A stretch of DNA of 31,578 nt from Dehalococcoidia bacterium UBA2979. Lineage in GTDB: Bacteria; Chloroflexota; Dehalococcoidia; UBA2979. The stretch is from assembly GCA_002348225.1 (NCBI GenBank), contig DEAP01000065.1:1-31578 (forward strand), written 5' to 3'. Below are positions 1-8,539 of the stretch, one piece after another. The notes beneath the pieces were generated by a model, which was given only the letters and a program-made list of their open reading frames with translations, was not told the origin of the DNA and searched no databases. How positions within the stretch are numbered: the stretch's first letter is position 1; the number at the start of each line of letters is the position of its first letter. The position numbers and the translations under genes are program-made.

Positions 1-1
1 G

Positions 2-151
2 GCCGATGCGGCTTCTGCGAAGCGAATAGGATCTATCTTTGATCTATCGCAGAGCCAGCCAAGTGCGGCTGGAGCTGAGATTAAGGCTATTCTAATGTCA
101 AACTTAGACGCCTTTAACGTCTCGGCTGAACAGATCGGGAGCTATGACTAA
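2..151 (+). CDS. C-terminal end of an unidentified protein (partial)
   Basis: An open frame enters from the left edge and stops at TAA 149-151, giving about 49 residues that end in QIGSYD. The composition (Ala, Ser, Ile rich, no obvious low-complexity artefact) looks coding, but no family motif is visible in this tail and I do not recognise it. It lies 70 bases upstream of the FAD oxidoreductase on the same strand, so it may belong to the same transcription unit as the iron-type ABC transporter. It could be that transporter's missing substrate-binding protein, but nothing in the residues shows this. Confidence 0.5.
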   Translation, partial: ADAASAKRIGSIFDLSQSQPSAAGAEIKAILMSNLDAFNVSAEQIGSYD

Positions 152-221
152 TCCTTAGTGAATAGTCGTGGTGAGGAAGATTTCCTCCCCGAGACAGGAG
201 TCCGGTTAGGTCGGTGCATCG

Positions 222-1619
222 GTGACTACACGCCCTCTTTCCTTCAGCGTAGTCATCTTAGGTGCCGGCCCAGCCGGACTCTCTGCAGCCATTCAGGCCC
301 GGCGCGCCGGACACTCAGTGGCTGTGATCGAAAAGAGTTCCCTCCCTGGAGGGATGTCCCAGAGCTTAAATATAGCAGGACAGACTGTAGATTTGGGAAG
401 TCATAGGCTTCACTACGCGATGCGCCCTGAAGTTATGGGATTTCTCCAGACGATACCGGAGCTCGAACTGCAGATCAGAAAACGTCATGGACGTATTCGT
501 CTGTTCGAAAGATGGCTGGGATATCCACTGTCTTTGGTGGACATGTGTCGCACTTTGCCACTCCAAGTTTTCTTTAAATTACTCCTTGAGCAAGCAATGC
601 GTCTAGGTCGAAGTCGGGCAGGGGATTCTTTTTCAGACAGAATCAGATCTAGCTTTGGTGAGACCTTATTCAAATATTTTTATCAACCCTATTCCTGGAA
701 ACTTTGGGGAACGTCGCCGGATGATTTATCTGCAGAGGTGGCAGAACAAAGAGTTAGTGCACTCTCGCTCCGATCCCGCCTGCAACGTCTCATCCCGCTT
801 CTAAACTCCCGCTGGAAACGTTTTCTCTATCCAACTGGTGGATATGGTCAAATATGCTCTTCAATTGCGGCAGAGGCAGATCGACTAGGAGTTGAATTTT
901 TCTATAATCATTCAGTTAGTGCAATTGAGCCGATTAGCGGAGGTGCGTGCCGAATCGTGACAGATGGGACCACTTTTGAGACACAGAATCTCTGGTCAAC
1001 AATACCGGCAAGCCAATTGGCTGTGTTATTTTCAGTCACTGCCCCAGCGGAGGTGCTATCCGCATCAGATCGGCTTCAGCATCGAGCCATGGTTTTGCTC
1101 TATCTCGTTTTGCGGGACCAGCAATACACTGAATTCGATGCGCATTACTTACCGGGTGAGAGCACTATCGCATCTCGAATTTCCGAACCAAAGAATTATT
1201 TTGAATCTCACCTGCTGAATCAAAGCACCGTGTTATGTGTTGAAATTCCATGCTGGGAAGGTGACAGTACATGGCTCGCCACAGATCAAGTCCTATCAGA
1301 ACAAATAATTACCGAAATGGCGAGTAACGGATTCCCAGCCTTATCGCCGGATGAGATTCAAACAGTAAGACTTCCGAAGGTGTACCCAGTGATGCCGAAA
1401 GGATATGAAAATGATTTGGACAAACTTGCTAAGTGGATCGAGCAATATAATTGGCTTTTAGTGTTTGGTAGGCAAGGATTGTTTGTACCGGATAACCTCC
1501 ATCATGCCATTTACATGGGATTGCAGGCCGTGGAATCATTAGACGACAACGGTAAAATTAATCAGGAATTCTGGCAAGAATCTCTTGAGACCTTTAGTAC
1601 CCATGTGGTGGAGGACTGA
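222..1619 (+). CDS. FAD-dependent oxidoreductase, protoporphyrinogen oxidase / amine oxidase-like
   Basis: A 465-residue protein with an N-terminal FAD-binding Rossmann fold: GAGPAG at residues 14-19, an acidic residue at the end of the second strand (VAVIEKS) and the following PGG. The C-terminus carries the second FAD-contact motif of this superfamily (GRQGLFVPDNLHHAIYMG), as in HemY-like and UDP-galactopyranose mutase-like proteins (COG1232). The substrate cannot be told from sequence. The start is GTG; it is the only good start in frame before the Rossmann strand, and its ribosome binding site is weak. It precedes the ABC permease by 51 bases on the same strand, so co-transcription with the iron uptake genes is plausible. 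No haem-synthesis gene is nearby, so a HemY role is not supported by context. Confidence 0.8.
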   Translation: MTTRPLSFSVVILGAGPAGLSAAIQARRAGHSVAVIEKSSLPGGMSQSLNIAGQTVDLGSHRLHYAMRPEVMGFLQTIPELELQIRKRHGRIRLFERWLGYPLSLVDMCRTLPLQVFFKLLLEQAMRLGRSRAGDSFSDRIRSSFGETLFKYFYQPYSWKLWGTSPDDLSAEVAEQRVSALSLRSRLQRLIPLLNSRWKRFLYPTGGYGQICSSIAAEADRLGVEFFYNHSVSAIEPISGGACRIVTDGTTFETQNLWSTIPASQLAVLFSVTAPAEVLSASDRLQHRAMVLLYLVLRDQQYTEFDAHYLPGESTIASRISEPKNYFESHLLNQSTVLCVEIPCWEGDSTWLATDQVLSEQIITEMASNGFPALSPDEIQTVRLPKVYPVMPKGYENDLDKLAKWIEQYNWLLVFGRQGLFVPDNLHHAIYMGLQAVESLDDNGKINQEFWQESLETFSTHVVED

Positions 1620-1670
1620 GGTCGTGATGTCAGCCATTCGGATGCACCGGCAGAGAAGAGAATATTTGGT

Positions 1671-3245
1671 ATGAGACTCAGTTTTTCTTTTTCGCCCGTG
1701 ACCCTGGTTTTCGGGATGAGTCTGCTGGTTGCGATGTTTTGTCTGATACCACCGTTATATCTGTTCATTCGGGTGAGCGATGACTGGAGTCATGCGAGGG
1801 ATATCGTTCTTGCCTCGGGAAGTGTAACGATCATTCTTGAAACATTTGCGCTTGTGCTGGTTACCACATTTTTTGCGACGTGTGTCGGTCTAACTTGTGC
1901 GTGGCTTACTGAGTACACTGATTTCCCTTATCCGACTATTTTTAGGCTGTTGTTTGCATTGCCGCTAGCGGTTCCTACTTACGTCGGGGCGATCGTAATG
2001 ATTTCGTTGTTTTCTCCCGTAGGATTTGTGAACGACCTATTAAGTGTATTTGGCTTAGGGCAGTTCCCCCTGATATATGGATTTTGGGGTTCGGTATTTG
2101 TGTTAACTCTTTTTACTTATCCCTATGTGTACCTGATAATTCGACCGGCCTTACTGGGGATAGATAGAGGCCTACTGGAGAATTCCCGCCTGCTCGGCCG
2201 GTCTGGTTGGTATACCTTTAGGCATATTATCCTTCCGCTTCTCCGTAACGCTTTGGGCTCCAGTGGATTATTGGTCGCACTATATGTTTTGGCTGATTTC
2301 GGCTCTGTTTCACTACTGAGGTTTAATACCCTTACCATGCTGATTTTTATTGAATATGATGGTGCGCTAGATAGAGTTGCTGCATCAGCAACATCGATAC
2401 TGCTCATGGCTTTCGCGGTCGTACTAGTAATCGGGATGTTCCGATTCCGCGGTAATGAAGCGAGAGGCGGCCTGCGATCTAGTCGGCGGGCATATAGGGT
2501 GCGTCTAGGAGTCTGGCAGATTCCTGCTGGCTTGTTTTCTTTGCTTATTATTGCCTTTACACTCGTGGCTCCTGTAGTGACACTACTTTCATGGCTCATC
2601 GGTGATGCCAACTTCACTTCTATGGTTATCAGTATCATTCATCCATTATTCGGTAACATTCTCGTTGGAGCAGTGGCGGCTATTGTTACGACTATGCTTG
2701 CCTTGCCAATCGCGCATATCACGGTCCGTAATAAAGGAGTTTTTCTCACAAGACCTATTGAGATTCTCGCGTACAGCGGCTATGCCTTGCCCGGGATAGT
2801 GGTCGGGCTTGCCCTGGTATCTTTTGGTCTGCAGTTTGATGTTTTGTACCAATCTGTGGCGCTTTTGATCATTGCTTATGCTCTGCTGTTTCTTCCGCAA
2901 GCATTGAATGCAGAAAAGCCCGTGCTCATCAACATTCGTCCAGCGCTTCAGGAGGCTGCAGCAAGTCTGGGCAAAAACAGAATGCAAGTTTTTAGACAAA
3001 TAACACTCCCGCTGATGTCGAGGGGATTACTAGCATCATTTGCTTTGGTATTCCTGACAACTTTAAAAGAACTTCCAGCAACGGTACTTTTGAGTCCTAT
3101 TGGATTTGAATCTCTGGCTCTTCGTATCTGGATGGGTGCGAACGAAGGTTTTTTCGCGGACGCCGCGTTGCCTTCCCTTCTCCTCATCCTATCTTCGGGT
3201 GTAGCTTTATATTTGGCAGAACGGAATTTGTTTCGATTGACCTGA
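1671..3245 (+). CDS. ABC transporter permease, ferric iron type (FbpB/SfuB-like, two fused domains)
   Basis: A 524-residue, strongly hydrophobic inner-membrane protein with about twelve membrane segments arranged as two homologous halves. Each half carries the cytoplasmic EAA-type loop that docks on the ATPase: LLGRSGWYTFRHIILPL in the first and AAASLGKNRMQVFRQITLPL in the second. This duplicated layout and length are typical of the iron(III)/thiamine/2-aminophosphonate permease group (FbpB, SfuB, ThiP). The iron assignment is preferred because a DtxR-type metal regulator lies just beyond the ATPase; thiamine or another substrate cannot be excluded. The start is the ATG at 1671 after a purine-rich AGAGAAGAG. 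The ATPase starts 24 bases downstream. Confidence 0.85.
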   Translation: MRLSFSFSPVTLVFGMSLLVAMFCLIPPLYLFIRVSDDWSHARDIVLASGSVTIILETFALVLVTTFFATCVGLTCAWLTEYTDFPYPTIFRLLFALPLAVPTYVGAIVMISLFSPVGFVNDLLSVFGLGQFPLIYGFWGSVFVLTLFTYPYVYLIIRPALLGIDRGLLENSRLLGRSGWYTFRHIILPLLRNALGSSGLLVALYVLADFGSVSLLRFNTLTMLIFIEYDGALDRVAASATSILLMAFAVVLVIGMFRFRGNEARGGLRSSRRAYRVRLGVWQIPAGLFSLLIIAFTLVAPVVTLLSWLIGDANFTSMVISIIHPLFGNILVGAVAAIVTTMLALPIAHITVRNKGVFLTRPIEILAYSGYALPGIVVGLALVSFGLQFDVLYQSVALLIIAYALLFLPQALNAEKPVLINIRPALQEAAASLGKNRMQVFRQITLPLMSRGLLASFALVFLTTLKELPATVLLSPIGFESLALRIWMGANEGFFADAALPSLLLILSSGVALYLAERNLFRLT

Positions 3246-3269
3246 TCGAGGCGAAGATTGAGAGTGATA

Positions 3270-4343
3270 ATGACTACAGCTGCGGCCTTATCGGTGAATT
3301 CTTTGAAGAAGACATTTGATGGCAGCGTGACTTCAGTCGATGTCACGCTAGAAGTTCGTGAAGGTGAAATTATTTCGCTTGTAGGTCCTTCCGGCTGCGG
3401 GAAAACAACGACTTTGCGGCTAATCGCTGGCTTCGAGGAACCAGATTCAGGTCAGCTACGTATCTTTTCCGAAGAAATGTACTCATTATCCCGGCTCGTT
3501 GCGCCTGAAAAACGTGGTATTGGAATGGTGTTCCAGGACTATGCACTATTCCCTCATCTTAGTGTTTTGGATAATGTTCGATACGGAGTGAGAGATTCGG
3601 ACGAATCATGGCTTGAGCTATTAGATCTTCTTGGAATCCGATCTATTTCTGAGAGATCAGTGGAAAATTTGTCAGGAGGGGAACAACAGCGAGTGGCAAT
3701 CGCCAGAGCCTTGGCAGCGCGACCAAGAATCCTCCTACTAGATGAGCCATTTTCTAATATCGATGCGGCACAGAGAATGCATATCCGACAGGAAATAATT
3801 GCAGCTTTGAGAACGTTGGAAACTACTTTTATTTGGGTGACACATGATCAGGAAGAGGCTCTCCTTGTTGCCGACCGAGTAGCATTCATGATTGACGGTG
3901 AGATAAAGCAAATTGACAGCCCAGAACATATATATATGTACCCTGAAACACTGGAGGCTGCTGAGTTTATTGGTGAAGGAGTTGCTTTTTCGTCTGAGAT
4001 TCGCAATGATCAAATCACAAGTATATTTGGTGATTTACCAATATCCGAGTGTACTACTGAGAATAATCGCTTAGAAATCGATCAATCATCATCCGTAATA
4101 CTTTTTGTTAGGCCAGAGCAGATAACAGTGGAGCCGGATGAAATTCTCGTGGGTTCGATCGTCGCAGGGACGGTAATTTCCAGGGACTACTTTGGGCACA
4201 GTAGTCTACTGACTGTGCAATTGGACGACAAGTCATTATTCAAAGTGAGAGTGACTTCCCGAGTCGAGGTAAGTGAGGGACAAAGATTAAATCTGGGACT
4301 TCGGGAATATCCAAGAGCATTTGCCGAGACAGTTAGGGTATAG
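3270..4343 (+). CDS. ABC transporter ATP-binding protein, ferric iron type (FbpC/PotA group)
   Basis: A 357-residue cytoplasmic ATPase with all ABC motifs in order: Walker A GPSGCGKTT at residues 39-47, the Q-loop in VFQDYALFPH, signature LSGGEQQRVAIARAL from residue 134, Walker B ILLLDEPFSNID near 155-165 and the switch histidine in VTHDQEEAL. About 130 C-terminal residues form a TOBE-like regulatory domain, as in FbpC and PotA. I chose the ATG at 3270; TTG 3258 and GTG 3264 are in frame but less likely. It energises the permease directly upstream. No substrate-binding protein is found in the window. Confidence 0.88.
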   Translation: MTTAAALSVNSLKKTFDGSVTSVDVTLEVREGEIISLVGPSGCGKTTTLRLIAGFEEPDSGQLRIFSEEMYSLSRLVAPEKRGIGMVFQDYALFPHLSVLDNVRYGVRDSDESWLELLDLLGIRSISERSVENLSGGEQQRVAIARALAARPRILLLDEPFSNIDAAQRMHIRQEIIAALRTLETTFIWVTHDQEEALLVADRVAFMIDGEIKQIDSPEHIYMYPETLEAAEFIGEGVAFSSEIRNDQITSIFGDLPISECTTENNRLEIDQSSSVILFVRPEQITVEPDEILVGSIVAGTVISRDYFGHSSLLTVQLDDKSLFKVRVTSRVEVSEGQRLNLGLREYPRAFAETVRV

Positions 4344-4359
4344 ATTTAACTCTGGGAAA

Positions 4360-5019
4360 TTACTGCACCCAAATCCTATTGCCTGCCTCTAGCCCGAGAA
4401 CAATTTCTTTATTCGCAACGGAGATTGTGATAGTTCCGCGGTAGGGTGCACGGTCAGTGATCGTCACTATTGCCCCAGGTTGCAATTCTTCAGTCTCAAA
4501 GAATCGCAGTAATTCTTCATCTTCTTCGAACACCCGATCAATCGTATGCACTGTTCCATCCTTTTGATCGGAGAGTCGCTTTTGGGACATAGATGAGGCA
4601 TTTCCAATCCCAGGTATAGCCGCACCGAATGGTGAGGTGGTTGGATTTCCAAGTCGCTCCACAATAAGTGGTTCGGTCACGTCAGATATCGAGTGCTCCA
4701 TTAGGTGAGCTTCCTCATATGCCTGCCACCAGTCAAGGCCAAGTACGTTCACGAGGAGGCATTCGGCCAACCGGTGCCGGCGGACCATGTTTTCTGCTCT
4801 TCTAAAACCTTCGCTTGTAAGTGTGACACGCTTTTTCGGATCAACTTTCACAAGTTTGTCTCGTTTCAGTCGGGCCAACATCCCGGCCATTGAGGCGGGT
4901 TTCAGTTCAAGTCTTTCAGCTAGCCGCGCTGCGATGACCTCCTCGCCTTCATCATTAGCCAGACGGTAGATTTGTGTCAAAGCATCGTCGGCGGCAACAT
5001 TTGTAACTTGCTTTGGCAT
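4360..5019 (-). CDS. DtxR/MntR-family metal-dependent transcriptional regulator
   Basis: A 219-residue repressor with three parts: an N-terminal winged helix (residues 10-75), a dimerisation and metal-binding domain (76-140, including RRHRLAECLL and SPFGAAIPG), and a C-terminal FeoA/SH3-like domain (about 145-219). Family members bind Fe2+ or Mn2+ and then repress uptake genes. Aligned by eye to DtxR, likely ligands are D12, H82, H105, E108 and H109. H105 stands where DtxR has Cys102 and MntR has Glu99, so the preferred metal is not predictable. A good AGGGAG ribosome site precedes the ATG. It converges on the ABC ATPase with 16 bases between stops, which suggests an iron or manganese regulatory pair. 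Confidence 0.88.
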   Translation of the reverse strand: MPKQVTNVAADDALTQIYRLANDEGEEVIAARLAERLELKPASMAGMLARLKRDKLVKVDPKKRVTLTSEGFRRAENMVRRHRLAECLLVNVLGLDWWQAYEEAHLMEHSISDVTEPLIVERLGNPTTSPFGAAIPGIGNASSMSQKRLSDQKDGTVHTIDRVFEEDEELLRFFETEELQPGAIVTITDRAPYRGTITISVANKEIVLGLEAGNRIWVQ

Positions 5020-5072
5020 GAAAGACTCCCTAACTCAAGATACTTCCATGTTACAGGTATTTATTGGGTAAG

Positions 5073-6119
5073 TCAGGCCAGCGCCTCTTGTGGAGTTAGA
5101 TCGGAGTCTTCAGTCGTCACTTGGTCTTTGTTCCAAACCTCTGTCAATAATCGGAGAGTTTTCAGTCTGTTTTCGATGCTGAATGTTGACGTGGAAATCA
5201 TCAACTCAGATGCCTCCGTGGCTTTGGTAAGTGACTCAAGTCCAATCAACACGTCTTCTGCTGTCCCAATAATTGAATTACTGGGCATGGCCTTCGCAGC
5301 CGGTAAATCAGGGTGATCTGCCGCTTCTTCAGGAGATATCAGCGGCCCTCTGCGGCCAGTACGCATTCCGTATTTTCGTATACGGCCCGGCCCGGATTGC
5401 CATTCAGCTTCCTCTCTAGTCTCAGAAACTATCACTGAAGCCGTGACCATGGTGTAAGGCTCGTCTAATATGACTGATGGTCTGAAGCTGCGCCTATAGA
5501 TTTCGACCGCCTGCATCGTGCCGCCAGTATCAAAGTGATTTGCGAATACAAATGGAAGGCCAAGCATGCCTGACAACTCCGCACTGAAGTTTGATGAGCC
5601 AAGCAGGAAGATGTCCGGATATGAAGTAGCTGCCGGAGTTGCCGAAAGATGTGTCCATGCACCTTGTTCAGCTCGTTCGTCTCCCAATAGTCCCATCAGG
5701 TCGATTAAGTTCATGGGGAAGTTTTCAGCATCACGATTGTCAGGAGTTCTGCGAAGAGCAGCTGCAGTGTGTTGGTCTGAACCCGGCGCTCTGCCGATAC
5801 CGAGATCAATTCTGTCGGGATGCAGAGCCTCAAGGAGGGCAAATTGTTCTGCAATAACGAGAGGAGCATGATTCGGTAACATCACTCCTCCAGATCCCAG
5901 ACGAATACGGGGTGTTTGAGACGCTAGATGGGCAATTAAAACAGCCGGGTTGGTACTTGCGACGGTATCCATATTATGGTGTTCGGCTACCCAAAAACGG
6001 TGGAAGCCTAATTCATCAGCGCACTGTGCCAGTCGTACAGCGTTAGTGAGGGCACTCGAAGTCGAATCAGCTGTTGTAGCCATAGCGAGGTCGAGGACGG
6101 AAATGGGTAAACGCGACAT
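5073..6119 (-). CDS. LLM-class flavin-dependent oxidoreductase (luciferase-like)
   Basis: A 348-residue TIM-barrel flavoprotein. Family hallmarks are the N-terminal PISVLDLA strand, FWVAEHHNMDTVASTNPAVL (residues about 42-61), RIRLGSGGVMLPNHAPLVIAE and the RIDLGIGRAPGSD loop. This is the MsnO8/YhbW-like single-component-type group whose members use FMN or F420; the substrate is unknown. It is cytoplasmic with no signal peptide. The gene lies 53 bases upstream of the DtxR-type regulator on the same strand and could be read together with it. Such monooxygenase-like genes are abundant in marine SAR202-type Chloroflexota, which is part of the reason for that suggested affiliation. Confidence 0.88.
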   Translation of the reverse strand: MSRLPISVLDLAMATTADSTSSALTNAVRLAQCADELGFHRFWVAEHHNMDTVASTNPAVLIAHLASQTPRIRLGSGGVMLPNHAPLVIAEQFALLEALHPDRIDLGIGRAPGSDQHTAAALRRTPDNRDAENFPMNLIDLMGLLGDERAEQGAWTHLSATPAATSYPDIFLLGSSNFSAELSGMLGLPFVFANHFDTGGTMQAVEIYRRSFRPSVILDEPYTMVTASVIVSETREEAEWQSGPGRIRKYGMRTGRRGPLISPEEAADHPDLPAAKAMPSNSIIGTAEDVLIGLESLTKATEASELMISTSTFSIENRLKTLRLLTEVWNKDQVTTEDSDLTPQEALA

Positions 6120-6159
6120 AGGCTAAGAATAGATGATCTGCTGTGTCGAATCTAGGACT

Positions 6160-7404
6160 CTAGTCTGGCGGGGTCTGAGTTTGCGCTGACAAACGGGTAG
6201 GTGCAGGAGTTTTCGAGATGATCGCAGTTAGTGCCACGACCCCCACGAGGACTAAACCACCCATGACAACGAAGGCTATTCGCTCACCAGCAAGATCCGC
6301 GAGATATCCCACGGGCCATCCGATCAACATAAATGCCGCAAAAGACATGCCGATGAGCGCCGTCACTCGACCGAAATATCGTGGGTCGCAATCGATCGCA
6401 ATGATCGCACTATTGAGCGTTTGAAACATTCCCATTCCTACCCCAGTTAGAAGCACCGGAATAATCACCATTGCGTATGAGGGACTCAGGCCAGTGGCGA
6501 CTATCGCGATCCCCATGAGTCCCGCGCCAAAGCTGTAGATATTGAGGGCACTCTTCGAGGCCGCATACCCCGCAACTACGAGACTCGCAAACAGTCCCCC
6601 AACCGCTGTTACTGCCTGTAACACGCCGAATTCTTCAGCACTCGCACTGAGTTCATTCTCTAGTAATCCTGGAAGTGCTGTGACTGACGACATCCCTACC
6701 ATGATCATCAGGAAGAAAAATACCATCATCCAACCTAATCTAGGTTCGCTGCGGAGATAGGATATTCCGGACTTCACCCCTGCAAGGACTGATTCATCAC
6801 GCTTTTGTCCGGCGGTCGTCGTGTTTGGTAGCACGAACATAATCAGTATGCCGAGTATGTTGAATCCGGCCATCGCATAGTACGCGCCTGCTGCACCAAA
6901 AAATGCCGATGAGATCATGAGCCCTCCAATCGCAGGAGCCCAGATACGTGTGGCATTCAGGGCTACCTGACTCAATGCGATTGCATTCCCGCGGAGTTCG
7001 TCAGATACGATCTCAACCACCCATCCTTGTCTGGCCGGCATCATGAAGGATGATGCAACGCCAAGCACAAAAGAATTGACTATGAGGTGCCACAATTCCA
7101 ACCGATCGAGCAGAAGTAGGGTCCCGTTAGCCAGGAATACATACGTCATAATTGTCTGGGTAATCACACTTATTCGTTTCTTAGAGAGTCGATCTGCGTA
7201 CGTGCCGCCAATGGGACCTAGAAAAGTCATTGCAAGGCCTTGCCCAATCATTACGAGACCAACTGAACTGTTTTGACCTGTTAACTGGAAAGCTACGATT
7301 GATTGGATAACGACATACATAAAAAATGAAGTCATGGAGCTCAGAGAGCTGACCCACAATAGAAGGTAATTTTTGTCAGCAAGAGCTGCGAATGATTTTT
7401 TCAA
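6160..7404 (-). CDS. MFS transporter, EntS-like (MFS_3) exporter
   Basis: A 414-residue membrane protein with about twelve transmembrane segments. The loop after helix 2 reads GGTYADRLSKKRI, the MFS motif A variant of the drug or siderophore exporter group resembling EntS. The substrate is not predictable. The open frame extends upstream to 7515, but that part is translation of the tRNA-Gly gene (its first residues are MSRVRSPSPAP), so it cannot be the true start. I choose the TTG at 7404, which begins MKKSFAALADKNYLLLW right before helix 1. A CTG a few codons earlier is an alternative. The ribosome site is weak either way. It lies downstream of the tRNA on the same strand and may be read from the tRNA promoter. 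Confidence 0.82.
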   Translation of the reverse strand: MKKSFAALADKNYLLLWVSSLSSMTSFFMYVVIQSIVAFQLTGQNSSVGLVMIGQGLAMTFLGPIGGTYADRLSKKRISVITQTIMTYVFLANGTLLLLDRLELWHLIVNSFVLGVASSFMMPARQGWVVEIVSDELRGNAIALSQVALNATRIWAPAIGGLMISSAFFGAAGAYYAMAGFNILGILIMFVLPNTTTAGQKRDESVLAGVKSGISYLRSEPRLGWMMVFFFLMIMVGMSSVTALPGLLENELSASAEEFGVLQAVTAVGGLFASLVVAGYAASKSALNIYSFGAGLMGIAIVATGLSPSYAMVIIPVLLTGVGMGMFQTLNSAIIAIDCDPRYFGRVTALIGMSFAAFMLIGWPVGYLADLAGERIAFVVMGGLVLVGVVALTAIISKTPAPTRLSAQTQTPPD

Positions 7405-7482
7405 GATGGAATCCGGTTGCGTGGGTATTGATATGAAGAAATTCAGCGTACAGCCTATTTCGATTAACCGCTTAGATGTCGA

Positions 7483-7557
7483 TGGAGCGGGGGACGGGGA
7501 TCGAACCCGCGACATCCTGCTTGGGAAGCAGACGCTCTACCACTGAGCTACCCCCGC
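7483..7557 (-). tRNA. tRNA-Gly (anticodon CCC)
   Basis: The minus strand folds as a full cloverleaf: a 7-bp acceptor stem (GCGGGGG with CCCCCGC), D arm in AGCTCAGTGGTAGAGC, an anticodon stem TCTGC/GCAGA around the loop TTCCCAA (anticodon CCC), and a T arm containing GGGTTCGAACCC. The discriminator is U and the CCA end is encoded (7483-7485). There is no variable arm. It reads the glycine codon GGG. Confidence 0.96.
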
Positions 7558-7622
7558 GTAACTGGTACTAGCTTAGCAATCAGAGGGATTGAAAGGAATC
7601 AAACTCTTCCTGATTGTGCAAT

Positions 7623-8390
7623 TCACCTATTTTTTCGATCAAAGAAAGATTGCATCATCGTTGTCGGTTCGCCCGTCGTGTAGGCGTTTGAAAATGCACT
7701 AATACCGGCCTCTATGCCGTCCTCGAGGGATAGTGTCTCCCATTGGCGGATCAACTCTTTTTGAGCTCGGATTGCGTGCGGGCCGGAAGCTACGATTGAT
7801 TCAGCGATATCGATCGATTCGGAAGCTAACTTATTTGTTTTGGTCAGACGTTCGAGGAATCCCCAGTCATAAGCTGTCTCGGCATTAATGTTCTCACCAG
7901 TGAAGAGTAAATAATTAGTCTTCCCCCAACCAATTAGGCGCGGTAACAAGGCGGCTTCAATCACCGATGGGACGCCAACCCGGACTTCCGGCATGCCAAA
8001 AACTGCAGTCTCTGAGGCTATGCGGATGTCACAGGAGGCTGCTAACTCTAGGCCCGCCCCCAAGGCGTAGCCATTAATTGAGGCAATCACTGGGACAGGG
8101 AAATTTCTGATAGTGGCGAATAGATCATGTAGGGAACTGATGAATATCCGAGCAGTATCGGTATTCATGAGACTTAATTCTGTAATGTCGGCCCCACCCA
8201 CGAAAGCCTTTGTTCCCGCCCCTGTGAGGATGACTGCCCTGATATTTGGATCTTCAGTTATCGATCGGAAAGAACCTGACAATTCATGAATGGCTTCGGT
8301 AGTTAGCGAATTCAATTTTGCCTCACGGTCATAGGTGATAGTGACGATTTCACCGACTGCTGATGCTGTCCGTTCTATGTCGACTTTCAT
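7623..8390 (-). CDS. Enoyl-CoA hydratase/isomerase family protein
   Basis: A 255-residue crotonase-fold enzyme. The oxyanion-hole segments are visible: AFVGGADITEL (residues about 65-75) and NGYALGAGLELAASCDIRIAS (about 100-120), followed by FGMPEVRVGVPS. The catalytic-region Glu of EVRVGVPS is present, as in hydratases of fatty-acid beta-oxidation. The exact acyl-CoA substrate is unknown, and isomerase or related activities remain possible. The ATG at 8390 follows an AAAGGGG ribosome site by six bases and is preferred over the TTG five codons upstream. Transcription starts from the region shared with the arylsulfotransferase-like gene on the other strand. The tRNA and MFS genes follow 66 bases downstream. 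Confidence 0.88.
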   Translation of the reverse strand: MKVDIERTASAVGEIVTITYDREAKLNSLTTEAIHELSGSFRSITEDPNIRAVILTGAGTKAFVGGADITELSLMNTDTARIFISSLHDLFATIRNFPVPVIASINGYALGAGLELAASCDIRIASETAVFGMPEVRVGVPSVIEAALLPRLIGWGKTNYLLFTGENINAETAYDWGFLERLTKTNKLASESIDIAESIVASGPHAIRAQKELIRQWETLSLEDGIEAGISAFSNAYTTGEPTTMMQSFFDRKNR

Positions 8391-8450
8391 GGCTACCCCT
8401 TTCAAGCGTGGGTAAACTTTTTAGCGCCCAAGGTGTTAGGTAGTCAAATT

Positions 8451-8481
8451 GTAGAGTGATTCGCTATTCACATCACTCTAC
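8451..8481. promoter_or_regulatory. Perfect 10-bp inverted repeat, candidate operator
   Basis: GTAGAGTGAT, an 11-base spacer, then ATCACTCTAC. Both arms match exactly. It lies in the 149-base region between two divergent genes, 61 bases from the hydratase start and 59 bases from the arylsulfotransferase-like start. Symmetry and position suggest a dimeric repressor site. There is no T-tract on either side, so a terminator is unlikely. The binding protein is unknown. Confidence 0.45.
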
Positions 8482-8539
8482 GATTGTTGCGTCTACACTA
8501 GTCTCGAACCGGTCAGTACGTTACCCGAAGGAGGAGTCA

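Noticed and set aside
173..187. Small hairpin GAGGAA-GAT-TTCCTC upstream of the FAD oxidoreductase, as a terminator
   Set aside because: The stem has only 6 bp, the loop is 3 bases and no T-tract follows.
205..211. TTAGGT-like half site that could be a DtxR/IdeR box
   Set aside because: Only one half of the palindrome is present; the partner half is missing, so it is not supported.
2123..2638. Long antisense open frame opposite the ABC permease
   Set aside because: It lies wholly within a well-supported gene, has no family motif and its composition is that of a reverse-strand shadow.
7577..7616. CAATCAG ... CTGATTG inverted repeat between the hydratase and the tRNA, as a terminator
   Set aside because: The 7-bp arms are 26 bases apart, inner pairing is poor and there is no T-tract on the minus strand.
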